Assembly (NCBI GenBank): GCA_003648395.1
Contig: QMPB01000193.1
Span: 1-7,694 of the forward strand
Reading direction: 5' to 3'
DNA length: 7,694 nucleotides
Origin: Bacteroidota bacterium
GTDB lineage: Bacteria; Bacteroidota; Bacteroidia; Bacteroidales; UBA1556
Positions 1 through 7,085 of the stretch are shown here, in pieces. Position 1 is the first letter of the stretch, and every line of letters starts with the position of its first letter. The position numbers and the translations under genes are program-made. The notes beneath the pieces were generated by a model. That model saw only the letters and a list, made by a program, of their open reading frames with translations, made no database searches and had not been told where the DNA came from.

Positions 1-294
1 GTTGGCTTAGTAATTCATTTGTTTATTCTTTCTTTTATACTATTAAAAGGTTTCTATTTAGTAATGGTAAGAGTTAAAAATAAAGAATTAGCTGGAATAC
101 TTGGTGCTTTAATTGCTGGTTTTGCTGGAATTATGGGAGCAAGTTATGGAAACGGAGTACTTGGTCAAATGCCAACTGGAGCTTTAGTATATTTAAGCTG
201 GGCATTTATTTTTATGGCTCAACAATTTGATAGAGAAACTTCTTACCTTATTTCTATTGGCAAATCTCCAAATTCTCTTATTATAAAAGACTAG
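1..294 (+). CDS. O-antigen ligase/polymerase family protein, C-terminal part (5' truncated by window edge)
   Basis: The reading frame is open from the first base, so this is the last 97 residues of a longer gene; the TTG at 19 is an internal Leu codon, not a start. What is visible is strongly hydrophobic, with about three membrane segments (residues about 1-23, 30-47 and 54-74). A conserved-looking loop, SYGNGVLGQMPTG, lies between the last two, and a short polar tail ends at TAG. This loop and the helix spacing match the C-terminal end of Wzy_C/O-antigen ligase-like proteins that I know from Bacteroidota polysaccharide loci. Such proteins polymerise lipid-linked repeat units, or ligate a glycan to its acceptor, on the periplasmic side. 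The next gene starts 12 bp downstream on the same strand, which suggests an operon. Ligase and polymerase cannot be told apart here because the large periplasmic loop and most helices are outside the window. Another multi-pass protein is possible. Confidence 0.7.
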   Translation, partial: VGLVIHLFILSFILLKGFYLVMVRVKNKELAGILGALIAGFAGIMGASYGNGVLGQMPTGALVYLSWAFIFMAQQFDRETSYLISIGKSPNSLIIKD

Positions 295-306
295 TTATTC
301 ATATTT

Positions 307-1233
307 ATGAGCTCAATAAAAAAACAACCGTTAGTTTCTATTATAACTGTTAATTATAATCAGTCAGAAGTAACATGTGAGTTTCTTGAATCTCTTAAAA
401 ACATAACTTACTCAGAGTTAGAAGTATTTGTTGTAGATAATGATTCGCCAAGCGATAATCCAGATATAATAAAAGAAAAATTTCCTGATATTACACTCAT
501 TAAATCAGATAAAAATCTTGGTTTTGCTGGGGGGAATAATATTGCTATACCATATTGTAAGGGAAAATACATACTATTTATAAATAATGATACGGAAGTT
601 GATAGTGGCTTTTTAGAACCTTTGGTTGAACTACTTGAGTCGAACCCAAAAATTGGAATGGTTAGCCCAAGAATACAGTATTTTCATTCACCAAGTATTA
701 TCCAGTATGCCGGGTTCACAAAATTTAATCTTATAACTACAAGAATATTTAGTCATGGTTTTGGTGAAAAAGATATAGGCCAATTTTCAGATATTAGTGA
801 ATCAGGCTCAATTTTTGGCACAGCAATGCTTGTTCCAACAAAAATTATAAAAGAAGTTGGAATGATGTCTGAAATATTCTTTTTGTATTATGAAGAACAT
901 GATTGGGCAGCTCACATAAAAGATAATGGTTACAGTATATACTATCAAGGCAATTCACTTGTATATCATAAAGAATCAATATCTACAGGTAGAAACAGCC
1001 CTTTTCAAACATATTATTTATCACGAGGAAGAATACTATTCACACGTAGAAATACTAAAGGGTTAAAAAAAATACTTGCATTGTTATATATTTATTTGGT
1101 TACAACACCACGCATAACAATTGGCTATTTAATTAAACTACAATTTAAGCATTTATGGGCATATTGGAGGGCTGTTTGGTGGAATATGTCAAACCGTAGT
1201 AAGTCAAAATACGAAATTCCAGTAATGCAATAA
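307..1233 (+). CDS. GT2 family glycosyltransferase, rhamnosyltransferase-like (module copy A)
   Basis: This 308-residue protein has a GT-A fold glycosyltransferase 2 domain over residues 8 to about 245. The nucleotide-binding start is VSIITVNYNQ (10-19), followed by VVDN (42-45) and NLGFAGGNN (70-78). The metal-binding DxD position reads NND (93-95). GTAMLVP lies at 171-177, and YYEEHDW (194-200) carries the likely catalytic acidic residues. A conserved HKES follows at 221-224. Enzymes of this kind transfer one sugar from a nucleotide donor to a lipid-linked acceptor at the inner face of the membrane. The C-terminal 60 residues are hydrophobic and Trp-rich (WAYWRAVWW), suggesting membrane association. 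The length is normal for the wbbL/RfbN-like group. The ATG at 307 is chosen because the GT2 core begins only 9 residues later. It is paralogous to the gene at 2510-3439. Donor and acceptor sugars are unknown; 'rhamnosyltransferase' is only the usual family label. Confidence 0.9.
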   Translation: MSSIKKQPLVSIITVNYNQSEVTCEFLESLKNITYSELEVFVVDNDSPSDNPDIIKEKFPDITLIKSDKNLGFAGGNNIAIPYCKGKYILFINNDTEVDSGFLEPLVELLESNPKIGMVSPRIQYFHSPSIIQYAGFTKFNLITTRIFSHGFGEKDIGQFSDISESGSIFGTAMLVPTKIIKEVGMMSEIFFLYYEEHDWAAHIKDNGYSIYYQGNSLVYHKESISTGRNSPFQTYYLSRGRILFTRRNTKGLKKILALLYIYLVTTPRITIGYLIKLQFKHLWAYWRAVWWNMSNRSKSKYEIPVMQ

Positions 1234-1276
1234 TTAATACAATACCATAAATATATTTATTAGAAGAAAAAAATAA

Positions 1277-2500
1277 ATGGATATTCTTATTTACATTTTA
1301 AATATTATTCAAGTTATTATATACTTATACTTGGCATTTGCTACGGTATATATTTTTGTTTTTGCATCCGCAGGGTTATTCTATAACGAAAAAACGAAGC
1401 TTAATAATGAAAAAAAACGAAAATTTGCAGTTTTAATTCCAGGTTATAAAGAAGATGCCGTTATTGTTAATGTTGCTAAACAAGCATTAAATCAAGACTA
1501 TCCTAAAGATAAGTATGAAGTAATTGTAATAGCCGACTCATTCTCCAAAAAAACTTTAGATGCACTTAGTAAACTACCTATTCGTGTTGTAGTTGTTGAT
1601 TTTGAAATTAGCAAGAAGTCGAAAGCTCTTAATAGCTGTATGGATATTATTGGTGATAATTATGATGTGGCATTTATATTAGATGCTGACAATATTATGA
1701 ATAGCAATGTGTTAGCAAAAATAAACTCTGCTTTTGAATGTGGTTTTATGGCTGTACAAGGACACCGTACTGCAAAAAACCTAAATTCATCTTTTGCAAT
1801 TCTTGATGCTTTAAGTGAAGAAATCAACAATAATATCTTCCGAAAAGGACATCGCACACTTGGTCTATCTTCTGCGCTAATAGGATCAGGAATGGGAATC
1901 GATTATCAACTATATAAAAAGGTTATGGCAACTGTTGATTCGGTTGGTGAAGATAAAGAGGTTGAGTTGAAACTATTGAAAAAGAAGTACAAAATAGAAT
2001 ATATTAATAGCGCACTAATATATGACGAAAAAACAGCACAATCTAAAGTATTTGTAAATCAGCGCCGCAGATGGATTGCTGCCCAGGTTGGTTTCTTCAG
2101 AAGTCATTTTAAAGATGGACTTAAAAATTTTGTTACAAAAGGAAATATTGATTATTTCGACAAAGTAGTACAAATGATTCAACCACCACGCATATTACTA
2201 GCCGGAATTCTAACCATTTTCTCTCTCTTTTCAGGTTTACTCCTACTACCGGTATTAAGTTTTCTTCAACCATATTTTATTCCACATTTTACTTATTGGT
2301 TTGTATTATATATATTAATTGTAATCTCTCTAATTATATCAATTCCACGCGAGTTTTATAAAATACAAACATTGAAAGCCTTATTTTTAGTTCCAAAAGG
2401 TTTTGTTTTAATGCTTATAAGTCTGCTAAAAATAAAAGGTGCCAATACAAAATTTATTCATACAACCCATTCTCATATTGAAGACAATAAAAATAAATAG
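1277..2500 (+). CDS. Membrane-anchored GT2 glycosyltransferase, polysaccharide synthase-like (module copy B)
   Basis: This 407-residue protein has a long N-terminal hydrophobic segment (residues 4-34) and a cytosolic GT2 domain (about 49-270). Two further hydrophobic spans follow at about 306-330 and 337-356, then a hydrophobic, possibly amphipathic stretch near 367-385. The signature of cellulose/hyaluronan/PNAG-type synthases is complete: VIPG-like start LIPGYKED (53-60), D87 in IADSFS, DAD at 136-138, GED at 224-226 and QRRRW at 262-266. This suggests a glycosyltransferase working at the membrane, perhaps processively, although QxxRW alone does not prove polymer formation. The size is like PgaC/IcaA, without a PilZ or other regulatory domain. 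The start lies 43 bp after the previous gene behind the A-rich stretch agaagaaaaaaata, as is common in Bacteroidota. The paralogue at 3436-4653 has GGFDKE where this protein has GEDKE, so this copy is one Gly shorter and has Glu for Phe. Confidence 0.88.
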   Translation: MDILIYILNIIQVIIYLYLAFATVYIFVFASAGLFYNEKTKLNNEKKRKFAVLIPGYKEDAVIVNVAKQALNQDYPKDKYEVIVIADSFSKKTLDALSKLPIRVVVVDFEISKKSKALNSCMDIIGDNYDVAFILDADNIMNSNVLAKINSAFECGFMAVQGHRTAKNLNSSFAILDALSEEINNNIFRKGHRTLGLSSALIGSGMGIDYQLYKKVMATVDSVGEDKEVELKLLKKKYKIEYINSALIYDEKTAQSKVFVNQRRRWIAAQVGFFRSHFKDGLKNFVTKGNIDYFDKVVQMIQPPRILLAGILTIFSLFSGLLLLPVLSFLQPYFIPHFTYWFVLYILIVISLIISIPREFYKIQTLKALFLVPKGFVLMLISLLKIKGANTKFIHTTHSHIEDNKNK

Positions 2501-2509
2501 TGTAATTCC

Positions 2510-3439
2510 ATGATATCAAAACGCACATATTACCCACTCGTTTCCATAATTACTGTTAATTATAACCAGTCGGAGGTAACTTGTGCATTTATTGAATCAT
2601 TAAATAAAATTACATATCCTAACTTTGAAGTAATAGTTGTAGATAATAATTCTATAGAAGATGATCCTTCAATTATCAAACAACGCTATCCAAATATAAT
2701 TTTTATTCAAAATCCAATAAACTATGGATTTGCAGCTGGAAATAACTTTGGTCTAATGCGAGCAAAAGGTGATTATATAATGTTGTTAAACAATGATATA
2801 GAAGTACCACCAAATTTCATGGAACCATTAGTTGAAAAATTAGAAAGCAATTCGAAGATAGGTGCTGTAAGTCCTAAAATTAAGTTTTATTACCAACCTG
2901 ATACTATTCAATATGCTGGATTCACGCCCATTAACAATATAACTATGCGGAACACTGCCATTGGGTATCGTCAAAAAGATACCGGACAGTTCGAGGTGGA
3001 TAGAGAAACTGCTTATGCACATGGTGCTGCAATGATGGTTCCAATGCATATAGTTAAAGAAGTAGGATTAATGTCATATATATATTTTCTTTATTACGAA
3101 GAAGCTGATTGGTGTGCCAGAATTGCAAATGCTGGCTATTCAATGTATTATGTACATAATTCGTTTGTACTTCATAAAGAATCTGTTTCAACCGGAAAGC
3201 TTAGTTCATTAAAAATTTATTACCTAAACCGAAATAGAATAGTATTTATGAGACGAAATATTATTGGACGTGAGTTTTATCTTAGTTTAGGATATCAGCT
3301 TTTTGTAGCAATCCCCAAAAATGCTTTTAAGTTTTTAATAGTAGGTAAAATAAATTTATTTCTAGCATATTACAGAGCAATTGGCTGGCATCTTAAAAAT
3401 CTATTTTCCAAAGAAATTCATGAAAACCCAATGTTATGA
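2510..3439 (+). CDS. GT2 family glycosyltransferase, rhamnosyltransferase-like (module copy A')
   Basis: This 309-residue GT2 enzyme is the paralogue of the gene at 307-1233. It shares an identical 17-residue block, PLVSIITVNYNQSEVTC (9-25), and about half of all residues by eye. Motifs in order are VVDNNS (43-48), YGFAAGNN (72-79), NND in the DxD position (94-96), HGAAMMVP (171-178), YYEEADW (195-201) and HKESVSTG (222-229). It should transfer a sugar from a nucleotide donor to a lipid-linked acceptor at the inner membrane face. The C-terminal part (about 256-295) is hydrophobic and probably lies on the membrane. It starts 9 bp after the preceding stop and ends in an ATGA overlap with the next gene, which suggests translational coupling of A' with B'. 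HGAAMMVP and RNRIVFMRRN look closer to the usual family sequence, as I recall it, than the GTAMLVP and RGRILFTRRN of the first copy. The sugar specificity is unknown and may differ between copies. Confidence 0.9.
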   Translation: MISKRTYYPLVSIITVNYNQSEVTCAFIESLNKITYPNFEVIVVDNNSIEDDPSIIKQRYPNIIFIQNPINYGFAAGNNFGLMRAKGDYIMLLNNDIEVPPNFMEPLVEKLESNSKIGAVSPKIKFYYQPDTIQYAGFTPINNITMRNTAIGYRQKDTGQFEVDRETAYAHGAAMMVPMHIVKEVGLMSYIYFLYYEEADWCARIANAGYSMYYVHNSFVLHKESVSTGKLSSLKIYYLNRNRIVFMRRNIIGREFYLSLGYQLFVAIPKNAFKFLIVGKINLFLAYYRAIGWHLKNLFSKEIHENPML

Positions 3440-4653
3440 TTAATAATGAGTTTCATATACTAATTGATATTCTTCAGTTTATAATTTTCCTTTACATTAC
3501 AATATCAGTACTGAACTTGTTTATTTTTTCGTTTGCAAGCCTATTTAATTATAAACCAAAATATACTAAAAATAATACATCTAAAAGAATTGCCCTTTTA
3601 ATTCCGGCCTATCGTGAAGATGAGGTTATTTTTGAAGTTGTTGTTAGTGCCTTACTTCACAACTATCCAAAAAACAAATTTGATATTATAGTTATAGCCG
3701 ACTCCTTTAATAAATCAAGTATCGAAAAATTAAAAAAACTTGATATCATACTTTTTGCAAAGGATTTTAAAATAAGCACAAAATCAAGAGCATTGAATTA
3801 TGCATTAAATAATCTTGAAGAAAAATATGACATTGCATGTATTCTTGATGCTGATAATATTATGCAACAAGGGTTTTTACTTAAAATTAGTAATTCATTT
3901 TCAAGTGGTAAATTTGTTGCAGTTCAAGGGCATAGAACAGCAAAAAATCTTAATACAAATTTCGCAGTATTAGATGCCGTAAGCGAAGAAATTAACAATA
4001 GTATTTTCAGAAAAGGTCAACGAGTATTGGGTTTATCATCATTTCTTATTGGCTCTGCAATGGCATTTGAATATAGTCTTTTTAAATCAATGATGAAAGC
4101 TATTGAAGTTGTTGGAGGATTTGATAAGGAACTGGAAATGCGATTATTAAAAGGCAACTATAAAACAGAATATCTGCCAGATGCATATGTTTATGATGAA
4201 AAGGTTCAAAATGCCAGAGTATTTACAAAACAAAGAAGGAGATGGTTATCTGCACAATTTCACTTCTTTGGCAAAAATTTTATTCCAGCATGGAAAGAAC
4301 TATTTACAAAAGGCAATATAGAATACTTTTTTAAAGCAATGCAGTATCTGCAACCACCAAGAATTATCCTTTTGGGAATTCTGAGTATTATAACATTTCT
4401 ATCATATTTCTTAAACTCTAATATGTGGTTCTTACTGTGGTTAACCACATTCATATCACTAATACTGGTATTTCTATTTGCAATTCCACGAAAATTCTAT
4501 AATTTACGAACTCTAACAGCTGTTGCCGTACTTCCAAAAGGATTTATATTAATGATTTTGTCATTATTTAAAATACGAAATGCGAATAAGAAATTCATTC
4601 ATACTAAGCATACTTATAATGCATTTCAAATTAAAAAGAAAAAAAGGAGTTAA
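3436..4653 (+). CDS. Membrane-anchored GT2 glycosyltransferase, polysaccharide synthase-like (module copy B')
   Basis: This 405-residue protein is the paralogue of the gene at 1277-2500 and has the same plan. An N-terminal hydrophobic segment (about 8-38) precedes a cytosolic GT2 domain (about 51-275). Hydrophobic spans near 307-350 follow, then a hydrophobic stretch (about 361-380) and a basic tail (IKKKKRS). Catalytic signature residues are LIPAYRED (55-62), D89 in IADSFN, DAD at 138-140, GFDKE at 228-232 supplying the third Asp (D230), and QRRRW at 266-270. The segment AVQGHRTAKN to EY (162-213) matches the first copy at 40 of 52 residues. It probably transfers, or possibly polymerises, a sugar at the cytoplasmic membrane. 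The ATG overlaps the upstream stop as ATGA, so it is probably translated by reinitiation from copy A'. After its stop there is a 77-bp gap, the largest in the window, with no convincing terminator hairpin. Confidence 0.88.
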   Translation: MINNEFHILIDILQFIIFLYITISVLNLFIFSFASLFNYKPKYTKNNTSKRIALLIPAYREDEVIFEVVVSALLHNYPKNKFDIIVIADSFNKSSIEKLKKLDIILFAKDFKISTKSRALNYALNNLEEKYDIACILDADNIMQQGFLLKISNSFSSGKFVAVQGHRTAKNLNTNFAVLDAVSEEINNSIFRKGQRVLGLSSFLIGSAMAFEYSLFKSMMKAIEVVGGFDKELEMRLLKGNYKTEYLPDAYVYDEKVQNARVFTKQRRRWLSAQFHFFGKNFIPAWKELFTKGNIEYFFKAMQYLQPPRIILLGILSIITFLSYFLNSNMWFLLWLTTFISLILVFLFAIPRKFYNLRTLTAVAVLPKGFILMILSLFKIRNANKKFIHTKHTYNAFQIKKKKRS

Positions 4654-4684
4654 CAACTTCGTATTTAGTTTTGGAATAAAATAT

Positions 4685-4692
4685 TACCTTTG
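4685..4692 (+). promoter_or_regulatory. Candidate Bacteroidota-type -7 promoter element ahead of the GT4 gene
   Basis: TACCTTTG matches the Bacteroidota -7 consensus TAnnTTTG exactly and lies in the 77-bp gap, 38 bp before the ATG at 4731. That would leave a leader of about 30 nt. The -33 element is weak: a TTTG occurs at 4670-4673, but its 11-bp spacing is too short, and at normal spacing there is only TTCG at 4658-4661. The element may let the last three genes be transcribed separately from the GT2 block. No transcript data are available. Confidence 0.4.
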
Positions 4693-4730
4693 TTAACATA
4701 ATTCCATTTTGTACCATAAATTACAATATA

Positions 4731-5891
4731 ATGAAAATCGCAATTGAAGGACAACGTCTTCTAAGAATTAAAAAACATGGTATGGACATGGTTGCATTGG
4801 AGCTTATTAATGAACTCCAAAAGCTTGATAAGGAAAATGAGTATGTTATTTTTGTTAAACCAGATGATGATAAAAATGCACTGAAAACCACCTCAAACTT
4901 TAAAATTGTAGAACTTGCTGGCGGACCATACCCTACTTGGGAACAAATTGCATTGCCAAAAGCGGCTAAAAAAGAGGGATGCGACATATTGCATTGCACA
5001 AGTAATACAGCCCCTATTATTACTGATATTCCGTTAGTTACAACTTTACATGATATTATTTACATGGAAAGTGTAAGTATTTTCGGCAAAGCAGGTACAT
5101 GGTATCAAAAATTTGGAAATATGTACAGGCGCTTAGTTGTTCCTTCTGTTATAAAAAAGAGCGATAAAATAATTACAGTTTCCAAATTTGAAAAGAAAAG
5201 AATCGCTAATTTTTTTAACTTCCCAAAAAATGATAATCGACTAGTAGCAATTTACAATGGTGTTACCGAGCACTTCAAACAGATTAATAACACTGCTGAA
5301 CTAAATAGAGTTAAAGAACTCTACAATCTTCCTGATAATTTTTTATTCTTTTTGGGTAACACCGATCCAAAAAAAAATACTCCAGGAGTTCTTAAGGCAT
5401 TTTCTGATTATCTTAAAAAAACCAACGACGATACATATTTAGTTATGCTTGATTACGAACAATCGGCACTGGATAGTATACTCAATGATATTGGAGACGA
5501 AAATTTAAAATCACGTATTATTCTCACTGGATATGTAGTTAATACTGATTTGCCAGCCATATATAATTTATGTAGTATATTTTTATACCCATCGCTGCGC
5601 GAAAGTTTTGGCATTCCAATGCTCGAAGCTATGCGTTGTGGTGTACCTGTTATAACGTCAAATACATCCTCAATGCCAGAAGTTTCGGGTAATGCAGCAT
5701 ATATTATTGACCCATATAAACCTGAAGAAATAACTAATGCAATAATAGAACTTAAAAATAACAAAACTTTAAGAGAAGAGTTAATAATTAAAGGACTTAA
5801 GCAATCTAGTAAGTTTTCATGGAAAAATATGGCAACTGATGTCCTTGAATTATACAAAACTGTTTATGCAAATACCAAGAACAATGATTAA
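4731..5891 (+). CDS. GT4 family glycosyltransferase (GT-B fold)
   Basis: This 386-residue retaining-type glycosyltransferase has the two Rossmann-like halves of the GT-B fold. The N-terminal half (1 to about 195) begins MKIAIEGQRLL and includes HDIIYME (107-113) and TVSKFEKKRI (149-158). The C-terminal donor-binding half (about 200-375) has FLGNTDPKKN (207-216), LTGYV (265-269) and the E-x7-E signature RESFGIPMLEA (290-300; E291 and E299). An SSMPEVSGNAA segment (313-323) follows. No signal peptide or membrane helix is seen, so it is cytosolic or peripheral. It probably adds one sugar to the growing lipid-linked oligosaccharide. The length is normal. The ATG at 4731 is the first in frame after the gap and gives the expected family N-terminus. 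A run of nine A (5369-5377) lies inside the codons of the DPKKN motif. The 3' end overlaps the next gene by 8 bp. The sugar specificity is unknown. Confidence 0.9.
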   Translation: MKIAIEGQRLLRIKKHGMDMVALELINELQKLDKENEYVIFVKPDDDKNALKTTSNFKIVELAGGPYPTWEQIALPKAAKKEGCDILHCTSNTAPIITDIPLVTTLHDIIYMESVSIFGKAGTWYQKFGNMYRRLVVPSVIKKSDKIITVSKFEKKRIANFFNFPKNDNRLVAIYNGVTEHFKQINNTAELNRVKELYNLPDNFLFFLGNTDPKKNTPGVLKAFSDYLKKTNDDTYLVMLDYEQSALDSILNDIGDENLKSRIILTGYVVNTDLPAIYNLCSIFLYPSLRESFGIPMLEAMRCGVPVITSNTSSMPEVSGNAAYIIDPYKPEEITNAIIELKNNKTLREELIIKGLKQSSKFSWKNMATDVLELYKTVYANTKNND

Positions 5892-7083
5892 AGGACGAGA
5901 TATAGTTATTGTTGGATTAGCTGCAATGGACAGCAGAATTGGCAGCAATGTTATAAATCTTGCTTATGAATTCGCACGTCATAATCGTGTTCTTTATGTA
6001 AACTATCCGCTTGATAGATTCACTTTGTGGAGAGAAAAAGAAGACGACCTGATATTGAAGCGAAAAAGGATGATGAAGGATAATGAGCCAAAACTTGTTG
6101 AGGTAACAAATAATCTATGGAACTTATTTCCTAATACAATTTTGGAATCCATTAGCCAGCTCAAGGTTGATTGGCTCTTTGATTTCTTAAATAAGATAAA
6201 CAATAAAAGGCAAGCAAAAGAAATAAATGAAGCTATCAATACTTTAAACTTTAAGGATATTATTATTTTTAATGATACCGATATGTTTAGAAGTCTTTAT
6301 CTAAAAGAATTAATAAATGCAAAAACTTTTGTGTATTACACACGAGATAATATGGTAGCCGTTGATTTTTGGAAGGCTCAAGGAATTAGGAATGAAGCAA
6401 AAATAATGGCTAAAGCCGATGTTGTGGTTGCTAATTCAACTTATTTGGCAAATTTGGCTCGTAAGTTTAACCCGCATTCTTACTACGTTGGGCAAGGATG
6501 TGATGTAAGCCTTTTTGATAAAAAACTAATTAAAGAAACACCCGCAGACATTAAAAATATAGCTAGTCCAATAATTGGATATATTGGTGTGCTATTTAAT
6601 CTTCGACTAGATATTCAGGTTCTCGTATATCTTGCAAAGCAGCAACCCGAGTGGAGTATTGTACTTGTTGGGCCAGAGGATGATGCCTTCGCAAGTAGTG
6701 AATTACATGAACTTAAAAATGTCTATTTTCTTGGCAGTAAAGATATGGAAGAGCTCCCTTCATACCTCAACTGTTTTGATGTAGCATTAAATCCTCAGTT
6801 GCTCAATGATGTTACCATTGGCAATTATCCACGTAAGATTGATGAATACCTTGCTATGGGAAAACCAACCGTAGCTACTAAAACTGAAGGAATGTCAGTA
6901 TTTGCTAATTATACTTATCTTGCGGAAAATAAAGAAGATTACCTTGAATTAGTTAAAAAAGCAATGGATGAAAATACTCCTGAGCTTGAGAAGAAACGTG
7001 AAATGTTCGCAAGGAGTCACACATGGGAAGCAAATGCTAATGAAATATTCAAGTATGTTGAACTTGTTGAAAAGGAGAAATAA
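5884..7083 (+). CDS. TuaH-like GT-B glycosyltransferase
   Basis: With the ATG at 5884 this is a 399-residue protein starting MIKGRDIVIVG, which is how related Bacteroidota proteins begin in my memory. Earlier in-frame ATGs at 5839 and 5866 would add 15 or 6 residues lying inside the previous gene and are less likely. The chosen start gives an ATGATTAA overlap of 8 bp with the upstream stop, fitting translational coupling. The N-terminal half has IGSN (19-22), VLYVNYPLDR (36-45) and YYTRDNM (151-157). It also has KADVVVANSTYLA (177-189) and YYVGQGCDVSLF (200-211). The C-terminal half has IGYIGVL (231-237), LVGPEDD (261-267), NYPRKIDEYLAMGKP (314-328) and TKTEG (332-336). This resembles the GT1/GT4-type enzymes annotated after TuaH of teichuronic acid synthesis. 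It should be cytosolic or peripheral and transfer one sugar during repeat-unit assembly. Substrates are unknown. Confidence 0.85.
   Translation: MIKGRDIVIVGLAAMDSRIGSNVINLAYEFARHNRVLYVNYPLDRFTLWREKEDDLILKRKRMMKDNEPKLVEVTNNLWNLFPNTILESISQLKVDWLFDFLNKINNKRQAKEINEAINTLNFKDIIIFNDTDMFRSLYLKELINAKTFVYYTRDNMVAVDFWKAQGIRNEAKIMAKADVVVANSTYLANLARKFNPHSYYVGQGCDVSLFDKKLIKETPADIKNIASPIIGYIGVLFNLRLDIQVLVYLAKQQPEWSIVLVGPEDDAFASSELHELKNVYFLGSKDMEELPSYLNCFDVALNPQLLNDVTIGNYPRKIDEYLAMGKPTVATKTEGMSVFANYTYLAENKEDYLELVKKAMDENTPELEKKREMFARSHTWEANANEIFKYVELVEKEK
7072..7077 (+). promoter_or_regulatory. Shine-Dalgarno-like site before the acetyltransferase
   Basis: AAGGAG ends 8 nt before the ATG at 7086, which is standard Shine-Dalgarno spacing. 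It lies within the last codons of the upstream gene (Glu-Lys-Glu-Lys). Most other starts in this window lack such a motif and have A-rich leaders instead, so the match may reflect the coding sequence rather than selection for ribosome binding. Confidence 0.35.
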
Positions 7084-7085
7084 CC

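Larger units (their letters stand above)
307..4653 (+). repeat. Diverged tandem duplication of a two-gene GT2 module (A-B, A'-B')
   Basis: Unit 1 (307-2500) and unit 2 (2510-4653) each hold a soluble GT2 gene followed by a membrane GT2 gene, with almost equal gene lengths (308/309 and 407/405 residues). The same motifs occur in the same order. The units are not alike enough to be a DNA repeat. In the identical 17-residue block near the start of A and A', 9 of the 17 codons differ, all synonymously. The duplication is therefore old, or both pairs were inherited already diverged. Purifying selection is the simplest reason for the retained protein motifs. Confidence 0.8.

Noticed and set aside
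19..294. A separate 91-residue gene with a TTG start at 19.
   Set aside because: The frame is open upstream to the window edge and the first residues continue a hydrophobic helix, so this is the tail of a truncated gene and not a small protein.
1247..1260. Perfect 14-bp palindrome ATAAATATATTTAT in the spacer before the first membrane GT2 gene.
   Set aside because: It consists only of A and T, gives a weak hairpin with no GC stem or T tract, and such palindromes arise easily by chance in this composition. It is neither a terminator nor a clear operator.
1351..1358. TATTTTTG matches the TAnnTTTG promoter consensus.
   Set aside because: It lies inside the coding sequence for the first membrane helix of the GT2 gene at 1277, where T-rich codons are expected, and no gene starts shortly after it.
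4643..4648. AAGGAG, a Shine-Dalgarno-like sequence near the end of the second membrane GT2 gene.
   Set aside because: It belongs to the Lys-Arg-Ser codons of the basic tail, and no plausible start codon with an open frame follows at proper spacing.
1243..4721. The 10-mer TACCATAAAT occurs in two spacers, at 1243-1252 and 4712-4721.
   Set aside because: Both sites are in AT-rich gaps, lie at different distances from their start codons (34 and 19 nt), and are not found ahead of the other genes. A shared regulator site is not supported.
5453..5857. A 134-codon open frame on the minus strand, and other shorter minus-strand frames across the window.
   Set aside because: They lie opposite clear glycosyltransferase genes with full family motifs, show no recognisable domain, and are the usual antisense shadows of AT-rich genes.
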